Position numbers and translations under genes: made by a program. From Paralithodes platypus (lineage: Eukaryota > Arthropoda > Malacostraca > Decapoda > Lithodidae), in assembly GCA_032716605.1 (NCBI GenBank), contig CM064569.1, forward strand, positions 14,158,538-14,222,537: a DNA stretch of 64,000 nt. The letters are read 5' to 3'. Shown piece after piece: positions 10,854 to 21,573 of this stretch. The stretch's first letter is position 1, and each line of letters starts with the position of its first letter. The notes under the pieces are model-generated. The model saw nothing but the letters and a program-made list of their open reading frames with translations. It ran no database searches and was not told the DNA's origin.

Positions 10854-11072
10854 TACAGTAGCGCTAATAGGTCATGTCTCAGCTGGCATTATGTTTGGCT
10901 CGTTATGTGTTGTATTATTGTCTGTCAGATGGTGAATAGGGTGGGTAAGTGTAGGATCATGTTTGTATATTATTTCACGCGATATGAAGAAATGAACCTT
11001 AGATATTACTGATACCAAATATTGATCAAAATATACTTGGTGCCGAGACATCACTTAATTGGCCAACTGTAC
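10854..11072. mobile_element. Family F pogo/Tc1-like foldback element (F1)
   Basis: Left end TACAGTAGCGCTAATAGGTC; the right end carries GGTGCCGAGACATCACTTAA and CAACTGTA, the inverted counterpart. The F2 copy at 16100 has the same interior. TA at the outer ends and a CAGTCG start suggest the Tc1/mariner superfamily, pogo branch; this is inference from ends only. Confidence 0.7.
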
Positions 11073-11308
11073 AGTCACTTATAAATAATCGTGGAACTTT
11101 TGTATGTTTGTGTTATGCAATTATAGCTCTCTGGATTGATTTTTGGATGGAATTCGCTTGTCAATAAATAGTATATATATAGTTTTATAGTTTATGCATG
11201 CAAAATTATATACCTGTATTCGTTTCCAGCGATATACTACCATAATTAAAAGTGGGTGAGGTCCACACATTTTTATGAGTGACAATACATAGTGAGTGAG
11301 AAGGGTCC

Positions 11309-11479
11309 CCGGACATCTCAACCAGTAGACAATTTCAACCAGTGCCAAATCAGCCAAGACCAACCAGACCAGTGCCAAAATATAGTACTAACCTAACCTA
11401 ACCTAACCTAACCATATTGGTTGATTTGGTACTGGTTGAGAGCTAGTGGTTGAAATGGTCTACTGGTTGAGTTGTCCGG
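11309..11479. mobile_element. Foldback element with telomeric repeat at centre
   Basis: Arms read CCGGACATCTCAACCAGTAG on the left and CTACTGGTTGAGTTGTCCGG on the right, with further CAACCA words in each arm. At the centre is (TAACC)5, 11389-11413, the complement of the arthropod telomere unit TTAGG. AGTGAGAAGG lies on both sides (11295-11304 and 11485-11494) and could be a target-site duplication of about 10 bp, as in Mutator-like elements. No second copy is seen here. Confidence 0.65.
11389..11413. repeat. (TAACC)5 interstitial telomere-like repeat
   Basis: Five exact pentamers matching the arthropod telomere sequence on the complementary strand, at the hinge of the foldback element around it. 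Confidence 0.9.
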
Positions 11480-11566
11480 TCACCAGTGAGAAGGTCAGTA
11501 GGTGTCGTGAGAGAGAAAATGTCGTCCGAGAGTACGAGACGAGATGGAAAGACAGCGGCGATTATG

Positions 11567-11886
11567 TTTTTTGGAGAGGCTTGGACCCACTTCTCCTTCA
11601 TGCTTAGTCCCATTAGTTTTGAAATTTTAGGACGTTTGCCCCATCTGTTTGGCGATTTTAAGACTTTCCGTGATATTTAGGTGTCGATTTTTTCCCTGGC
11701 GAGCGATAGCAAGCCTGTAATTCAGGAAGAACCGGCTTTCGGCCGAGGCATTATTCTACCGAAAAATGGACAAATTTATCTCGAAGGGAAGTCTTGGGTT
11801 TGTTTTTAAGGTTGATGGAGGTCTAGGGAGGAAACTAAGAAACATAAATAGATATAATAAATTAATGAATACAAATCTACCCTTAA
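11567..11886 (-). mobile_element. Family A element, decayed left end (A9)
   Basis: Body present from TTGGACCCACTTCTCC, with CCTGGCGAGCGATAGCAAGC, GGCTTTCGGCC and GGTTGATGGAGGTCTAGG. It ends CTACCCTTAA; that TTAA is the first four bases of C3. Confidence 0.82.
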
Positions 11887-12097
11887 CCCCTTCTGTACCG
11901 GCGACGTCCTTTTAACTTTACTCTGGCTACTATTAAACGATTATATTCAGTTTAAAAAGGGCCTACCGCATTTAACATGTTTCGAACTATCTCACTTAAC
12001 CATTTTTACTACCACAGATCCTTCTTAAACTGCATAAAATCGTCTAATTATAGCTAGAATAAAACTGAAAATACGTCGCCGGTACAGAAGAGGTTAA
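11883..12097 (+). mobile_element. Family C foldback element (C3)
   Basis: Starts TTAACCCCTTCTGTACCGGC and ends CCGGTACAGAAGAGGTTAA, with the GACGATTATATTCAG/AAAATCGTCTAAT inner arms. Confidence 0.9.
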
Positions 12098-12315
12098 ATG
12101 AGTGGAAACTATACCATGTCAGGAGGAGAGAATCAAGCGCTGTAGGTCTGTAAAAGACAAACTCCAAATGAACCAGTTGCATAAACTAGTCTGTCTCGCT
12201 GTTTCAGTCGTCACCTAAAATAAGTCCTAACTTCATCGGGTTGAACGATTGCAGGCTTTAAGTCTATGTTGTGCGGTACTTAGGTCAATGTCCGAAGAAA
12301 GAGTTGAAACATAAA

Positions 12316-12353
<38 letters not shown>

Positions 12354-12840
12354 TATATGCATAAATAAATAAAATAATATAAAATTGTTAATGTCGAACA
12401 AAATGCTGGAAATAAGGAAGAAGTATGTGAATTTGAAATGGATATTATATATATATATATATATATATGAGTGAATTAAGGAAGGACTATCGAAAAAAGC
12501 AGAGAGACTTGATAAGAAGTGTAAATAAAATATAGAAAAGAGGGTGGAAGGCATGTGCTCATATTTGATGGAGTGAATGTGAAAGAAATTCGAAACAAAT
12601 ATAGACGAGTGAACATAAATCCATCAAATAAACAGAAAAAAGTGAACAAAATGGAGGTGTGAAATTTGAAGGAATGTGGATGACTGTATGTGGAGTAACA
12701 GGTGGAAGAGAGGAGTGGAGAGGGGAGGAAGGGAGGGAGAGTGCAGGAAGGATGAGCTAGCTTATAAGAGGTAAGCATACGTGCACACAGACTCTCACAC
12801 ACATGCTCACATAACCATACACATATTCATACATATAAAT
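12098..12840. other. No gene seen; two (AT)n runs
   Basis: Holds (AT)n at 12320-12352 and 12448-12469 and a purine-rich patch at 12705-12765. No exon or element is recognised. Confidence 0.55.
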
Positions 12841-12846
12841 AAATCG

Positions 12847-12847
<1 letters not shown>

Positions 12848-12899
<52 letters not shown>

Positions 12900-12977
12900 T
12901 ATTATTAGTATTATCATCAGTATTATTAATATTATTTTTAATATTATTAAAGTTATTATTAATAGTAGTATTATTAT
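12848..12977. repeat. (ATT)n microsatellite, degenerating rightward
   Basis: Pure ATT for about 45 bp, then ATT mixed with ACC, ATC and AGT. It creates poly-isoleucine frames on both strands. Confidence 0.95.
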
Positions 12978-13186
12978 ATTATAGACTACACTATACAAAT
13001 TGAATGCTTAGTTATAAATAAATTGGTGTTTCAATCGTTCATATATTCTAATATGAATAGATAAACCAAGAAACATAATAAATATATACCAATTTTGTTA
13101 CAATTATACGTTCAACTTTTCCAGGGTAGGTTACGGAATACTGTAGCATATATGTTTAGGATACACAATGATAACAATGACCTAAT

Positions 13187-13401
13187 TTAACCCCTTCTAT
13201 ACCGGCGACGTCTTTTTAACTTTATTCAGGCTACTATTAGACGATTTTACTCAGTTTACAAAGAGCCTCCAGCAATAAACATACTTGGAACTACCTCCCT
13301 TAACCCTGTTAACTACCACAGATCCTTCTTCGACTGCACAAAACAGTCTAAATATAGCTAGAATCAAATTAAAGAGACGTCGCCGGTACAGAAGGGGTTA
13401 A
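13187..13401 (+). mobile_element. Family C foldback element, reference copy (C4)
   Basis: 215 bp, starting TTAACCCCTTCTATACCGGC and ending CGCCGGTACAGAAGGGGTTAA in sequence context. Outer arms contain CCGGCGACGTC and GACGTCGCCGG; inner arms are CTACTATTAGACGATTTTAC and its loose counterpart. The loop is about 50 bp. TTAA followed by CCC at both ends fits the known piggyBac pattern, so a piggyBac-derived non-autonomous element is my best guess. A transcript would fold into a hairpin of some 80 bp. Confidence 0.9.
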
Positions 13402-13530
13402 TCCTTGGCCAAGAGAATAACACTGATACTCTCACACCTACACCCACATTCTACATGTAGACACACACACACATACACACACACCACCGGAAGTCACTCA
13501 CACATATCACTAATAACTCACTCTTTCTCT

Positions 13531-13534
<4 letters not shown>

Positions 13535-13615
<81 letters not shown>
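13535..13615. repeat. (CT)n microsatellite
   Basis: About 80 bp of CT. Confidence 0.97.
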
Positions 13616-13617
<2 letters not shown>

Positions 13618-13715
13618 ATATATCGCTCATACACATCTTTTTGTATTACAATATTGTTGGTTATCTTTTAAACAAGGAAGTTTAAGTACAGCATAAGCTA
13701 TTGTCGTAGGCGTGT

Positions 13716-14084
13716 TTAAGGGGGTAGTGCTTGGTGTTTCGTCTATGTTTTTATTTATTAATATATTTGTCAGTGTCCTCGCTGTACCTCCATCAAGCTT
13801 TAAAAAACACCCATTAGACCCCCTTCAAGATAAATTTGTAAAAATTTTCTCGGTAGAAAAATGTCCCGGCCGAAGGCTGGTTGCTCTTAAAATTACAGGC
13901 TCGCTCTCGCTCGCCAGGAAAAAATCGACACCTAAATGGCACGAAAGGTGTTAAAATTGACTACGAAATGGGGCGAATGGTGTTAAAATCGCCAAACTAA
14001 CGGGCCGAACGTCTTAAAATCTCAAAAATAATGCTAAACATGAAGGAGAAGGGGATCCAGAAAAAGCGACTATTTCCCCCATAA
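13716..14084 (+). mobile_element. Family A element, full length (A10)
   Basis: Starts TTAAGGGGGTAGTGCTTGG, with GGCCGAAGGCTGG and GGCTCGCTCTCGCTCGCCAG. The right end is mutated to CCCCCATAA. Confidence 0.9.
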
Positions 14085-14380
14085 CCTATAATTCAGCTTC
14101 CCAAAGACCTCTAATATAACCGGAAACTGGTCCCTCTTGTACTCCATACCATCAGTAATTCAGGAAAACCTATGAGACCTATTTATTTATTTTATATATT
14201 TTTGTTTTAATATGCTTTCAGATATTTGATCGTGTTATCTTGTTTCTATATTCTTACTGTTCGAAAAGACCCATTATCTCGTTGTTCCTATATGTGTTTA
14301 AGTTGGCAAACGGATATTTTAAAACTCGTGAATTTGTCTTCATTAAGAAGGCAATAATTTCCTCTAATTTCCTATAATTT
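14085..14380. other. No feature seen
   Basis: Unique AT-rich sequence between A10 and E1; no exon, element or array recognised. Confidence 0.5.
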
Positions 14381-14547
14381 CCTGTAACTCAAAAAGGGCT
14401 AGAGCAAATGAGCCGTCAATTTCCACACATATTTCCTGGCCAAGTCTTCCTATTTGGTAGAAATATTAACTCGATTACTCTAGTCCTTTTTTAGTTACAG
14501 AGATTAGAGGTTACGCTTTCTGCCCAACCTAGAATGAACGGACTATA
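14381..14547. mobile_element. Family E TA element, left end lost (E1)
   Basis: Retains GTAACTCAAAAAGGGCTAGA, CAAGTCTTCCTATTTGGTAG and the right terminus CCTAGAATGAACGGACTATA. The left arm is truncated. Confidence 0.78.
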
Positions 14548-15097
14548 GTCAAAATGAACATGTGATCCATAGCAACTCGTTCACATCGTCCAGAGTTTAC
14601 CGAAGCCAAGATTTGTCTATCTCCATCACCCCTTACTCGTACCCGCTCTACACTCTTCAGAAAATAAGAAAAGTAGAAAGTAGCTATGAGATACCGTTGT
14701 AAAGGCTTATACCTAAATACCATCATCTGACCTGACCTGAAGAGTAAGTTCAAAAGCATCTGCTATGTATTATTTTTTTTATTTTTTTTTTTTATATATG
14801 TATGAAGGAGACAAAATGCAAAGCTGCCCGTAACAAGTGTGTCCCCCAAAGTTGAAAGGGGTTACAGAGCCAAATTCAAGGTACGTTAGGGTCATAATTT
14901 CTGGACACACGGAGCTTGAATCAGCTTAAGTCATAGGATGATGGTAAGAAAGATTGAGGAAATGAGTTCCAAAGCAGATTACTTGTTGAGTAGAAGTCTG
15001 GGAAAATCGGTTCACCCTTGGGTTAGAGAGTTGGACAGAAAAGGGGTGGGAGTGTGTTCTTATAATACCATTGACGATTTGGGAAAGCTTATAATTG
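14548..15097. other. No gene seen; one 50-codon open stretch
   Basis: 14938-15097 is open on the plus strand (begins MMVRKIEEMSSKADYLLSRS) but then runs into B2, and I recognise no family. A T-rich stretch lies at 14770-14795. Confidence 0.4.
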
Positions 15098-15475
15098 TTA
15101 AGGGGTTGACCTGCTTTTGTTCTCTCCTTTTCTCTCTTTCTCTGGCTTGTATCTATTCGGCCCCATTCAGCCTACTGTTTTAAGACGTTTATCCCAATCC
15201 AGGTTTCGATTTCTTCGTGGCGAGCGATAGCGAGCCAGCATTGTATGGAGAAATCCTGCTTCGCCGGAGACATTTTTCTATCTAAAAATGTACAAATTTA
15301 GCCTGCTATAAAACACATTTAATTAAAATATGCTGACTCGCTACCGCTCGCCAGGAAAAAATCGACACCTGGATGGGGATAAACGTCTTAAAACAGTAGG
15401 CTGAATGGGTCCGAATGGATACAACCCAGAGAGAGAGGGAGATGGAGAGAAAAAATTTGAGGTGGGCCCCCTTAA
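15098..15475 (-). mobile_element. Family B TTAA element (B2)
   Basis: 378 bp, starting TTAAGGGGTTGACCTGC and ending GAGGTGGGCCCCCTTAA. Contains GTGGCGAGCGATAGCGAGCC, TCCTGCTTCGCCGGAGAC and, in the right arm, CTCGCTACCGCTCGCCAGG. Confidence 0.9.
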
Positions 15476-15508
15476 GACCCCTATAATGTGAGAGCAAATT
15501 TCAACCAA

Positions 15509-15682
15509 ATTTGTATATTATATAAGTTGTGATCCTCTAGTTACATATGGATTTGTATATTATATAAGTTGTGATCCTCTAGTTACATATGGATTTGTAT
15601 ATTATATAAGTTGTGATCCTCTAGTTACATATGGATTTGTATATTATATAAGTTGTGATCCTCTAGTTACATATGGATTTGT
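15509..15682 (+). repeat. 42-bp minisatellite, four units
   Basis: Unit ATTTGTATATTATATAAGTT plus GTGATCCTCTAGTTACATATGG, four near-identical copies ending at the TTAA of A11. Confidence 0.95.
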
Positions 15683-16050
15683 TTAAGGGGTAGTACTCGC
15701 TTTTTCTGGACCCCCTTCTCCCTCATGTTTAGCATATTAGATTTAAGGTTTTAAAAAGTTCGTTCCGTTAATTTGGCGATTTTGAGACCTTACGCCTCAT
15801 TTTGTGTGTCAATATTAAAACCGTTCGTGCCCTTTAGATGTAACTATTTTTCTGACGAGAGATAGCGAGCCTCTAATTTTAGAAGGAACCGGCATTAGGC
15901 CGTGACATTTTTCTACCGAAAAATTACAAATTTATCTTGAAAGGGAATCTAGGAGGTGTTTTTCTAAGCTTGATGGTGGTCTAGCGAGGAAACTAAAAAA
16001 TAAATTAATACATAAATATATAGACCAAAACCCAAGCACTACCCCCTTAA
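15683..16050 (-). mobile_element. Family A TTAA element (A11)
   Basis: Starts TTAAGGGGTAGTACTCGC and ends AGCACTACCCCCTTAA; the core GACGAGAGATAGCGAGCC has decayed slightly. Confidence 0.9.
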
Positions 16051-16099
16051 GTCCTCCTTCTGTCCATTGATATTCTCTGTTGCCTTCCATCATTGTTTG

Positions 16100-16313
16100 T
16101 ACAGTCGCGCTAATAAGTTATGTCCCAGCTATCATTACGTGTGGCTCGCTCTGTGCTCTATTAATGTCTGTCAAATGTTGAATAGGGTGGGTAAGTGTAG
16201 GAACATGTTTGTATATTTCACTCGATATGAAGAAATAAAGCTTAGATAATGCTGATACCAATTATTAATCTAAACATACTTGGTGCCGAGACATCACTTA
16301 TTAGCTCGACTGT
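16100..16313. mobile_element. Family F pogo/Tc1-like element (F2)
   Basis: Starts TACAGTCGCGCTAATAAG and ends ATCACTTATTAGCTCGACTG, an inverted repeat of about 20 bp. Interior words GAATAGGGTGGGTAAGTGTA and ACATGTTTGTATAT match F1. Confidence 0.78.
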
Positions 16314-16495
16314 CCTTCTTACCCTTATTATTATACTCCCACGTCCTCTCATTTATAGTTCTCACTCCCACACATCTCTTTCTCTCCCTCACCTTTTTAT
16401 CCCTGGCCCCAATAATAATTATATCGAGTGGAAAAGTCTGTCTCAAATATATAAGACGTAAACTTACATATCGAATATAATATGCTTTATTGTAA

Positions 16496-16777
16496 AAATA
16501 CGATCTAATCGGTTCGGTACATAAAGATCATAGGGATCAAGAACTCAAGAGGACTCAACATGGGCCGAAACTGTCAGAAACTGACGAAGTAACAGAGTGT
16601 ATCATGTGCGGAGACATCATCGAAGACCTGAAACAATTTTTATTGCAATGCACAGCTTACGACGAGGAGAGAAGAACAAATCCAGCCGTGCAGCGCCCCT
16701 ATCAGCAAGATGAAGAATATGTAATCGGCAACCTACTATACAACATCTTCAAGATAAAAGAAAACAAAATAAATTAA
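16496..16777 (+). pseudogene. LINE C-terminal zinc-knuckle remnant, 93 codons
   Basis: An ATG-less open frame following an in-frame stop and ending with TAA. Around residues 34-55 it reads ECIMCGDIIEDLKQFLLQC, matching the C-terminal C-x2-C ... H-x4-C motif that follows reverse transcriptase in several non-LTR retrotransposon clades, where the usual word is close to HFLLHC. Here the histidine position is Gln. The frame then continues to GNLLYNIFKIKENKIN. I read it as the end of an ORF2 protein from a 5'-truncated LINE, different from the 17.5 kb one. Confidence 0.65.
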
Positions 16778-16914
16778 AGAAATTTTGGCAAATAAGGGGG
16801 AAGATTAAACATTCAGTGCCATAAGAAAATAGACCCAGACCGCAAAAATAACACATCAGGGAGTGCCGCTATAAAGGCAATACTTCCGCCATCCAACTGA
16901 ACTGAACTGAACTG
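16496..16914 (+). mobile_element. 5'-truncated LINE 3' end with (AACTG)4 tail
   Basis: The zinc-knuckle frame is followed by about 115 bp of untranslated sequence and stops at (AACTG)4, 16895-16914. A short tandem-repeat tail in place of poly(A) is a known property of several LINE clades. The 5' border lies somewhere between 16400 and 16496. Confidence 0.65.
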
Positions 16915-17144
16915 TCGTGTGTGTGCAGTATAATATATGTTCACAATGTGGGTTTATACTACGTTTGGCAACTCTTGGCTTCATCTAGTACTGATTATTT
17001 CCCTTTTTACTTCCACCTCATCCTATATATATTCCACTTCCCCTTTTCTTCTTCCTCCTCCCACTCCAATACTCCATCCCACTCCCTCCTTCCCCACTCC
17101 TTAGCCCCTCCTCTCCTCATATTCTTCCTCCTCACTCCATCCCC

Positions 17145-17339
17145 TCAAGCCCTTCACCACCATCACGTAAATTTCATCATAGTTTGGTTAACATTATACG
17201 ATTGTCTTTAGTTTATAGTCTACTTCCACGACTCAAATGGGTAAATGCGATCTCAATAAACCCTCTTAAGAACACAGTTCCTTCTTAAACTGCATAAAAT
17301 AATGTAATTGTAGCCAGAATCAAAGGTAAAAGGGGTTAA
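17145..17339 (+). mobile_element. Family C element, decayed left end (C5)
   Basis: Right end AAAGGTAAAAGGGGTTAA and internal GACTCAAATGGGTAAATGC match C14 at 52691 more closely than C4, so C5 and C14 form a subfamily. The left TTAA is altered to TCAA. Confidence 0.72.
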
Positions 17340-17539
17340 GGCTATTCCTCCGTTCCTTCCTTACTCCCTCCTCTTTCCTGTTCCTTCTACTCCTTCCCCC
17401 TTCCTTCTTCTCTCCACTTCTACCTCCACCTCACTCCAAACTCTCTGCTTAGTACTCTTCCTCCCTGTTCCTCTTTCCTTTGCTATCTCCTTCCTTCTTC
17501 CTTCTCTCCTCTTGTACCTCCCCCTCACTGCATCCTCTC
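17340..17539. repeat. CT-rich tract
   Basis: Irregular CTTCCTCC-type DNA, similar in texture to 16990-17130 and 19709-19900. Confidence 0.8.
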
Positions 17540-19486
17540 TGCTTAGTAATAATAAGCCCAAATGGTGGAATAAAGATATTTCAAACTGCCTGCTTGCTAA
17601 AAAATTTGCTAATGATAGATTAAAATCCTCACAAAATGACGAAGAACGGGTGAAATTTGTAGGGCTACGACGCAAAGCCAAAAAGTTAATTAAGCAAAGT
17701 AAAAAGACCCTAGAGTTACATATTGCGAATCAAAGTAAAACAAACCCGAAAGAATTCTATAGTTATATCAGAAAGAAAAAAGTAGTTACTTCAACTGTTG
17801 GACCGTTAGTCGATGAAATTGGAGAATACACCAAAGACGAAGTACAAATGAGTAATGCCCTCAATACCTTCTTTGCATCAGTTTTTACAACAGAAGACCT
17901 CAGTGATATCCCTACATCATCGCCGATTCAGATTGATAATTCAGATGTTCTAAGCACTATCACCGTTACAGAGAGAGAAGTATTGAATTGTTTAGATAAA
18001 CTCAAGGTAAATAAAACGCCTGGACCTGATACAATCTCGCCTAGAGTTCTAAAGGAAGCTAAGGATGAGCTCTCCAAACCAATGACATTACTATTCAATA
18101 AATCCTTGCAGTCTGGAACTATGCCTGATCAGTGGAAGATAGCCAACGTAACACCGATATTCAAAAAAGGCAGCAAATCCTTACCCAGTAACTATCGTCC
18201 AATTAGCTTAACCTCAGTTGTATGTAAAATGCTAGAAACGGTCATAAGAGACAGACTCGTAAATCACTTTGAGGAAAATAACATACTTAAAGATACTCAA
18301 ACACGGCTTTCGTAAAAAAACGTTCCTGTTTAACAAACCTCTTAGACTTCTTCCACGATATCCTCAACCTCTACGATGAGAGTAAAGCTGTAGATATCAT
18401 ATACCTTGATTTTCAAAAGGCCTTTGACAAAGTTCCCCCACAAACGTTTACTGCTAAAACTAAAAGCGCATGGAATACAAGACGGTGTGTTGAAATGGAT
18501 AGAAAATTGGCTCAGCGACAGAAAGCAAAGAGTAGTCATAAACGGTAAGGCATCTAAATGGACCAATGTAAGTAGCGGGGTACCCCAGGGATCGGTACTA
18601 GGTCCAATTCTCTTTCTAATTTACATCAACGACATAGATGAGGGTCTCACCTGTACAATCTCCAAATTTGTTGACGATTGCAAATAGCGTACTCTCAAAA
18701 GAACAAGTTGACGATATGCAAAACAATCTAGATAAATTGTCACATTGGGCCCAAATTTGGCAAATGAGTTTCAATGCGGATAAATGTAAAGTACTACATA
18801 TCGGATACCTAAATGAGAAAGCAAACTATTCGATGAATGGCACTCAGCTTAAGAATGTAAACAGAGAAACCGATCTGGGAGTAACAATATCGAGTAACCT
18901 AAAACCGAATTAACAATGTTCAGAAGTTGTTAAGAAGGCAAACAAAATAATTGGCTTTATAGGCAGGTCATTTGAGCATAAATCCAAAGACGTTATCCTA
19001 ACCCTTTACAATTCCTTAGTCCGCCCTCTTCTGGAATACTGCGTTCAATGCTGGTGCCCTTATTACCAAAAAGACATAAACAAGCTAGAACGAGTTCAAC
19101 GTAGAGTTACCAAAATGATACCTAGCCTAAAGAACAAACCATACGAAGAGCGTCTTAGAGAATTAAATATATTTCCTTTAACCCAGCGCAGATTAAGAGG
19201 TGACTTATTTCAAGTGTTCAAAATCATCAAAGGCATCGACAATATGAACTGTAGTAAGTACTTCACTATCGACCAATCTAATTACACGCGGGGAAACGGT
19301 TTCAAAATTATTGGTAAATCTTTTAACTCACACGAATCTAAGAATTTCTTCTTCAATCGAGTTATCAACTTGTGGAATGGGCTTCCCCGAGACGTTATAG
19401 ACTGCAGCACCATTGATTCATTTAAACTCCGCCTAGACAAATATTTCGCATCAAACCCGCGACTGACTGCGTTTGTAAATGAATAA
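17540..19486 (+). pseudogene. LINE ORF2 reverse transcriptase, broken
   Basis: Encodes the reverse transcriptase and C-terminal region of a CR1/jockey-like non-LTR retrotransposon; the endonuclease is absent. Recognisable blocks in order: KPKWWNKDI near the start, NKTPGPDTISPRVLKEA and YRPISLTSVVCKMLE (18000-18245), IYLDFQKAFDKVP (18397-18435), SGVPQGSVLGPILF (18574-18615), the catalytic FVDD (18664-18680 region, where FADD or YADD is usual) and NSLVRPLLEYC with RRVTKMIP downstream. Single-base gains at about 18301, 18317 and 18435 change frame, a deletion of probably 8 nt follows the FVDD codons, and there is an in-frame TAA at 18911-18913. After that the frame is open to the stop at 19486. 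It cannot make a working enzyme. Confidence 0.92.
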
Positions 19487-19708
19487 CTTTATTTTATCCT
19501 CCCCTCTGTTACTAACCCATATGTCCCCTACTAACTTCCTTGTCCTGCCACGGACATTAGTTCCAGGGCAGTAGTTCCCTTTCCAATGTTCCTTTACCCA
19601 CTCTAAACCACTGTTTGGACACTTGATCCTCAGTGTTTTGGAGGACAAGCAGCCTAGAAGGGTCACTAGACCTGTTGTTGCTTGATTTCCTTTGTACTCC
19701 TTTGTACT
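17540..19708 (+). mobile_element. CR1/jockey-like LINE, 5' truncated
   Basis: Element body from the truncated ORF2 start to the end of a 220-bp 3' untranslated region. The 3' end is TTTCCTTTGTACTCCTTTGTAC, a tandem of a CTTTGTACTC-like word rather than poly(A). The last 36 bp are repeated at 8109-8144, which fixes the true 3' terminus near 19707. Confidence 0.88.
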
Positions 19709-19900
19709 GTACTCTTCGTCCCTGTTCCTCCTTCCTTTACTATATTCTTCCTTCTTCCTTCTTCTCTCCTCTTCTTCCTTCCCTTCACTACTTCCTCTCT
19801 GCTTATTACTTGTCCTCCTCTTCCTCCTCCTCCTCCTTGGTCTCTTTCTAGTCCTCCTCCTTCCTCTCTCTGCCCTCTACCCCTTCCCCCCTACCTCTTT
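19709..19900. repeat. CT-rich tract
   Basis: Pyrimidine-rich, non-periodic DNA immediately after the LINE. Three overlapping frames here are compositional. Confidence 0.75.
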
Positions 19901-19974
19901 GGCAGTGGGCCCAAGTCATTAAATAAGAAAAAATAACATAAAAAATAATAGGCCACGTTAGTCTCTCTCCTGCG

Positions 19975-20275
19975 GCTGAGATGAGGAGAAGAAAGGAGAT
20001 GAGAGGATACATGAGGAGAGGAGAGGAAAGGAGAGGAATAAAATAATGAGGAAAGGAGAAATGAAGAGAGAATGCATGAGGAGAGGAAAACATAAGAGGA
20101 GAGGAGAGGAAACGAGAGGAGAGGAAAGCATAGTAGAGGAGAAACGAGGAGAGGAGAGGAGTAAACAGAAATAGAGGCATAGATAGAACATGGATAAAGG
20201 GAAAGGAGAGGGTAGGGCAGGATATGAGAGGAGAATCCAGGGTGATATCAATTAAAGAGCGGACAAGAGAAAAAG
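19975..20275. repeat. Purine-rich GAGGAGA minisatellite
   Basis: Irregular GAGGAGAGGAAAGG units for about 260 bp. Long minus-strand Ser/Leu/Phe frames come from this bias. Confidence 0.85.
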
Positions 20276-20358
20276 AGAGAATTTAATAAATGTATGATCA
20301 ATAACAAATTATAGCCCGAAAAATGTATACTTAAAAACAAATATAATCCCTAGCGATT

Positions 20359-20726
20359 TTAAGGGGGCAGTGCTTGGTTTTTGGTCTATATAAGTATATA
20401 TTAATTTATTTTTGAGCTTTCTTGCTAGAGCTCCATCAAGGTTAGAAAAACACCCCCTAGACCCCCTTTCAAGATAAATTTGTACTTTTTTCGGTAGAAA
20501 AATGTCCCGGCCGAAGGCCAGTACCTTCTAAAATTAGAGGCTCGCTACCGCTCGCAAGGAAAAAAACGACACCTAAAGGCCACGAAAGGTCTTAATATTG
20601 ATAAATAAATGAGACGAAAAGTCTCAAAATCGCCAAACTAACGGAACGAACATCTTAAAAACTCAAAACTAATATGCTAAAAATTAGCGAGAAGGGGGTC
20701 CATACAAATCGAGTACTACCCCTTAA
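20359..20726 (+). mobile_element. Family A TTAA element (A12)
   Basis: Starts TTAAGGGGGCAGTGCTTGG, contains GGCCGAAGGCCAG and GGCTCGCTACCGCTCGCAAG, and ends CGAGTACTACCCCTTAA. Confidence 0.92.
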
Positions 20727-20930
20727 TAACAAGAACAGCGTAAAGAGCCTCACAAAATAACACTGGATAAAATTAATGTATCCCAGAAATAACATAGCCC
20801 ATTGAGATCGTAATAACAGGAACTCAACCAGTCTAAAATACATGAAATGAGACTAACTTAAAGGCCTACCTTTAAAAATATAATTATAACGTTTCGAGAA
20901 CAGAATAAGAGTCAGAGCGAAAATATAAAC

Positions 20931-20968
<38 letters not shown>

Positions 20969-21300
20969 CACTTGACGAATCAATTACCAGGAAGAACTGA
21001 AACTGCCTCAAATAAATGACATATGAGAAATGTTTACCTCAGGGGATTAAAAAAGAGTGACAATAAACAGAAAAATTAATAAAAAATAAAGGATATATAA
21101 TGTGTATATACAGTATAATTATATACTGTATAATAACATATACAAATAAAATCTACTAACAATGTGTAACACTTTCCTAATCAAATGAAAACAAGAGCGT
21201 AAACAGTTGAAATAAATGACATGCGAGAATTGTTCACTTATTCATAAAAAAGTAACAATTAAAGGAATTTATAAAGAATAACAACGAAAAGAAAAATTAA
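20727..21300. other. AT-rich DNA with loose 200-bp repetition
   Basis: (AT)n at 20936-20966. A block with AAATGACAT(A/G)(T/C)GAGAA and AAAAGAAAAATTAATA words occurs at about 21000-21095 and 21210-21305, and weakly at 21495, suggesting a decayed tandem unit of about 200 bp. Confidence 0.5.
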
Positions 21301-21303
21301 TAC

Positions 21304-21430
21304 CTAGGACGAGGTAGTGCCTAGAACGAAGGTGGTGCTGGTTGGGGGGAGGGGCGTCGACTGACTGGGGACAGAGGTGCATGGGGGCGGTTCGTTCGTG
21401 GCCACCCCTTCGGGGATCACGGCGTCAGGC
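21304..21430 (-). other. Exon-like GC-rich open stretch (minus)
   Basis: Reads LPDAVIPEGVATNEPPPC then a Ser/Thr/Pro-rich run to a TAG stop at 21304. Third codon positions are mostly C or G while the flanks are AT-rich, which is the usual look of a coding exon. No clear splice acceptor adjoins it and I do not recognise the protein, so this could be a terminal exon, a retro-fragment or chance. Confidence 0.3.
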
Positions 21431-21573
21431 AATAGATAGATAGAGATAGAATAATAAACAACCCTAAACAAATCAAGCAAGGGGAAAGCGAAAACAGTTG
21501 ACATACATGACATAAGAGAAATTAATGTGTATCACTACGGGAGGGCCTTAATGGAGTACCATATAATATTCAC

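Noticed and set aside
14938..15183. 81-codon open frame
   Set aside because: Its second part is family B sequence; the first part has no recognisable domain or splice context.
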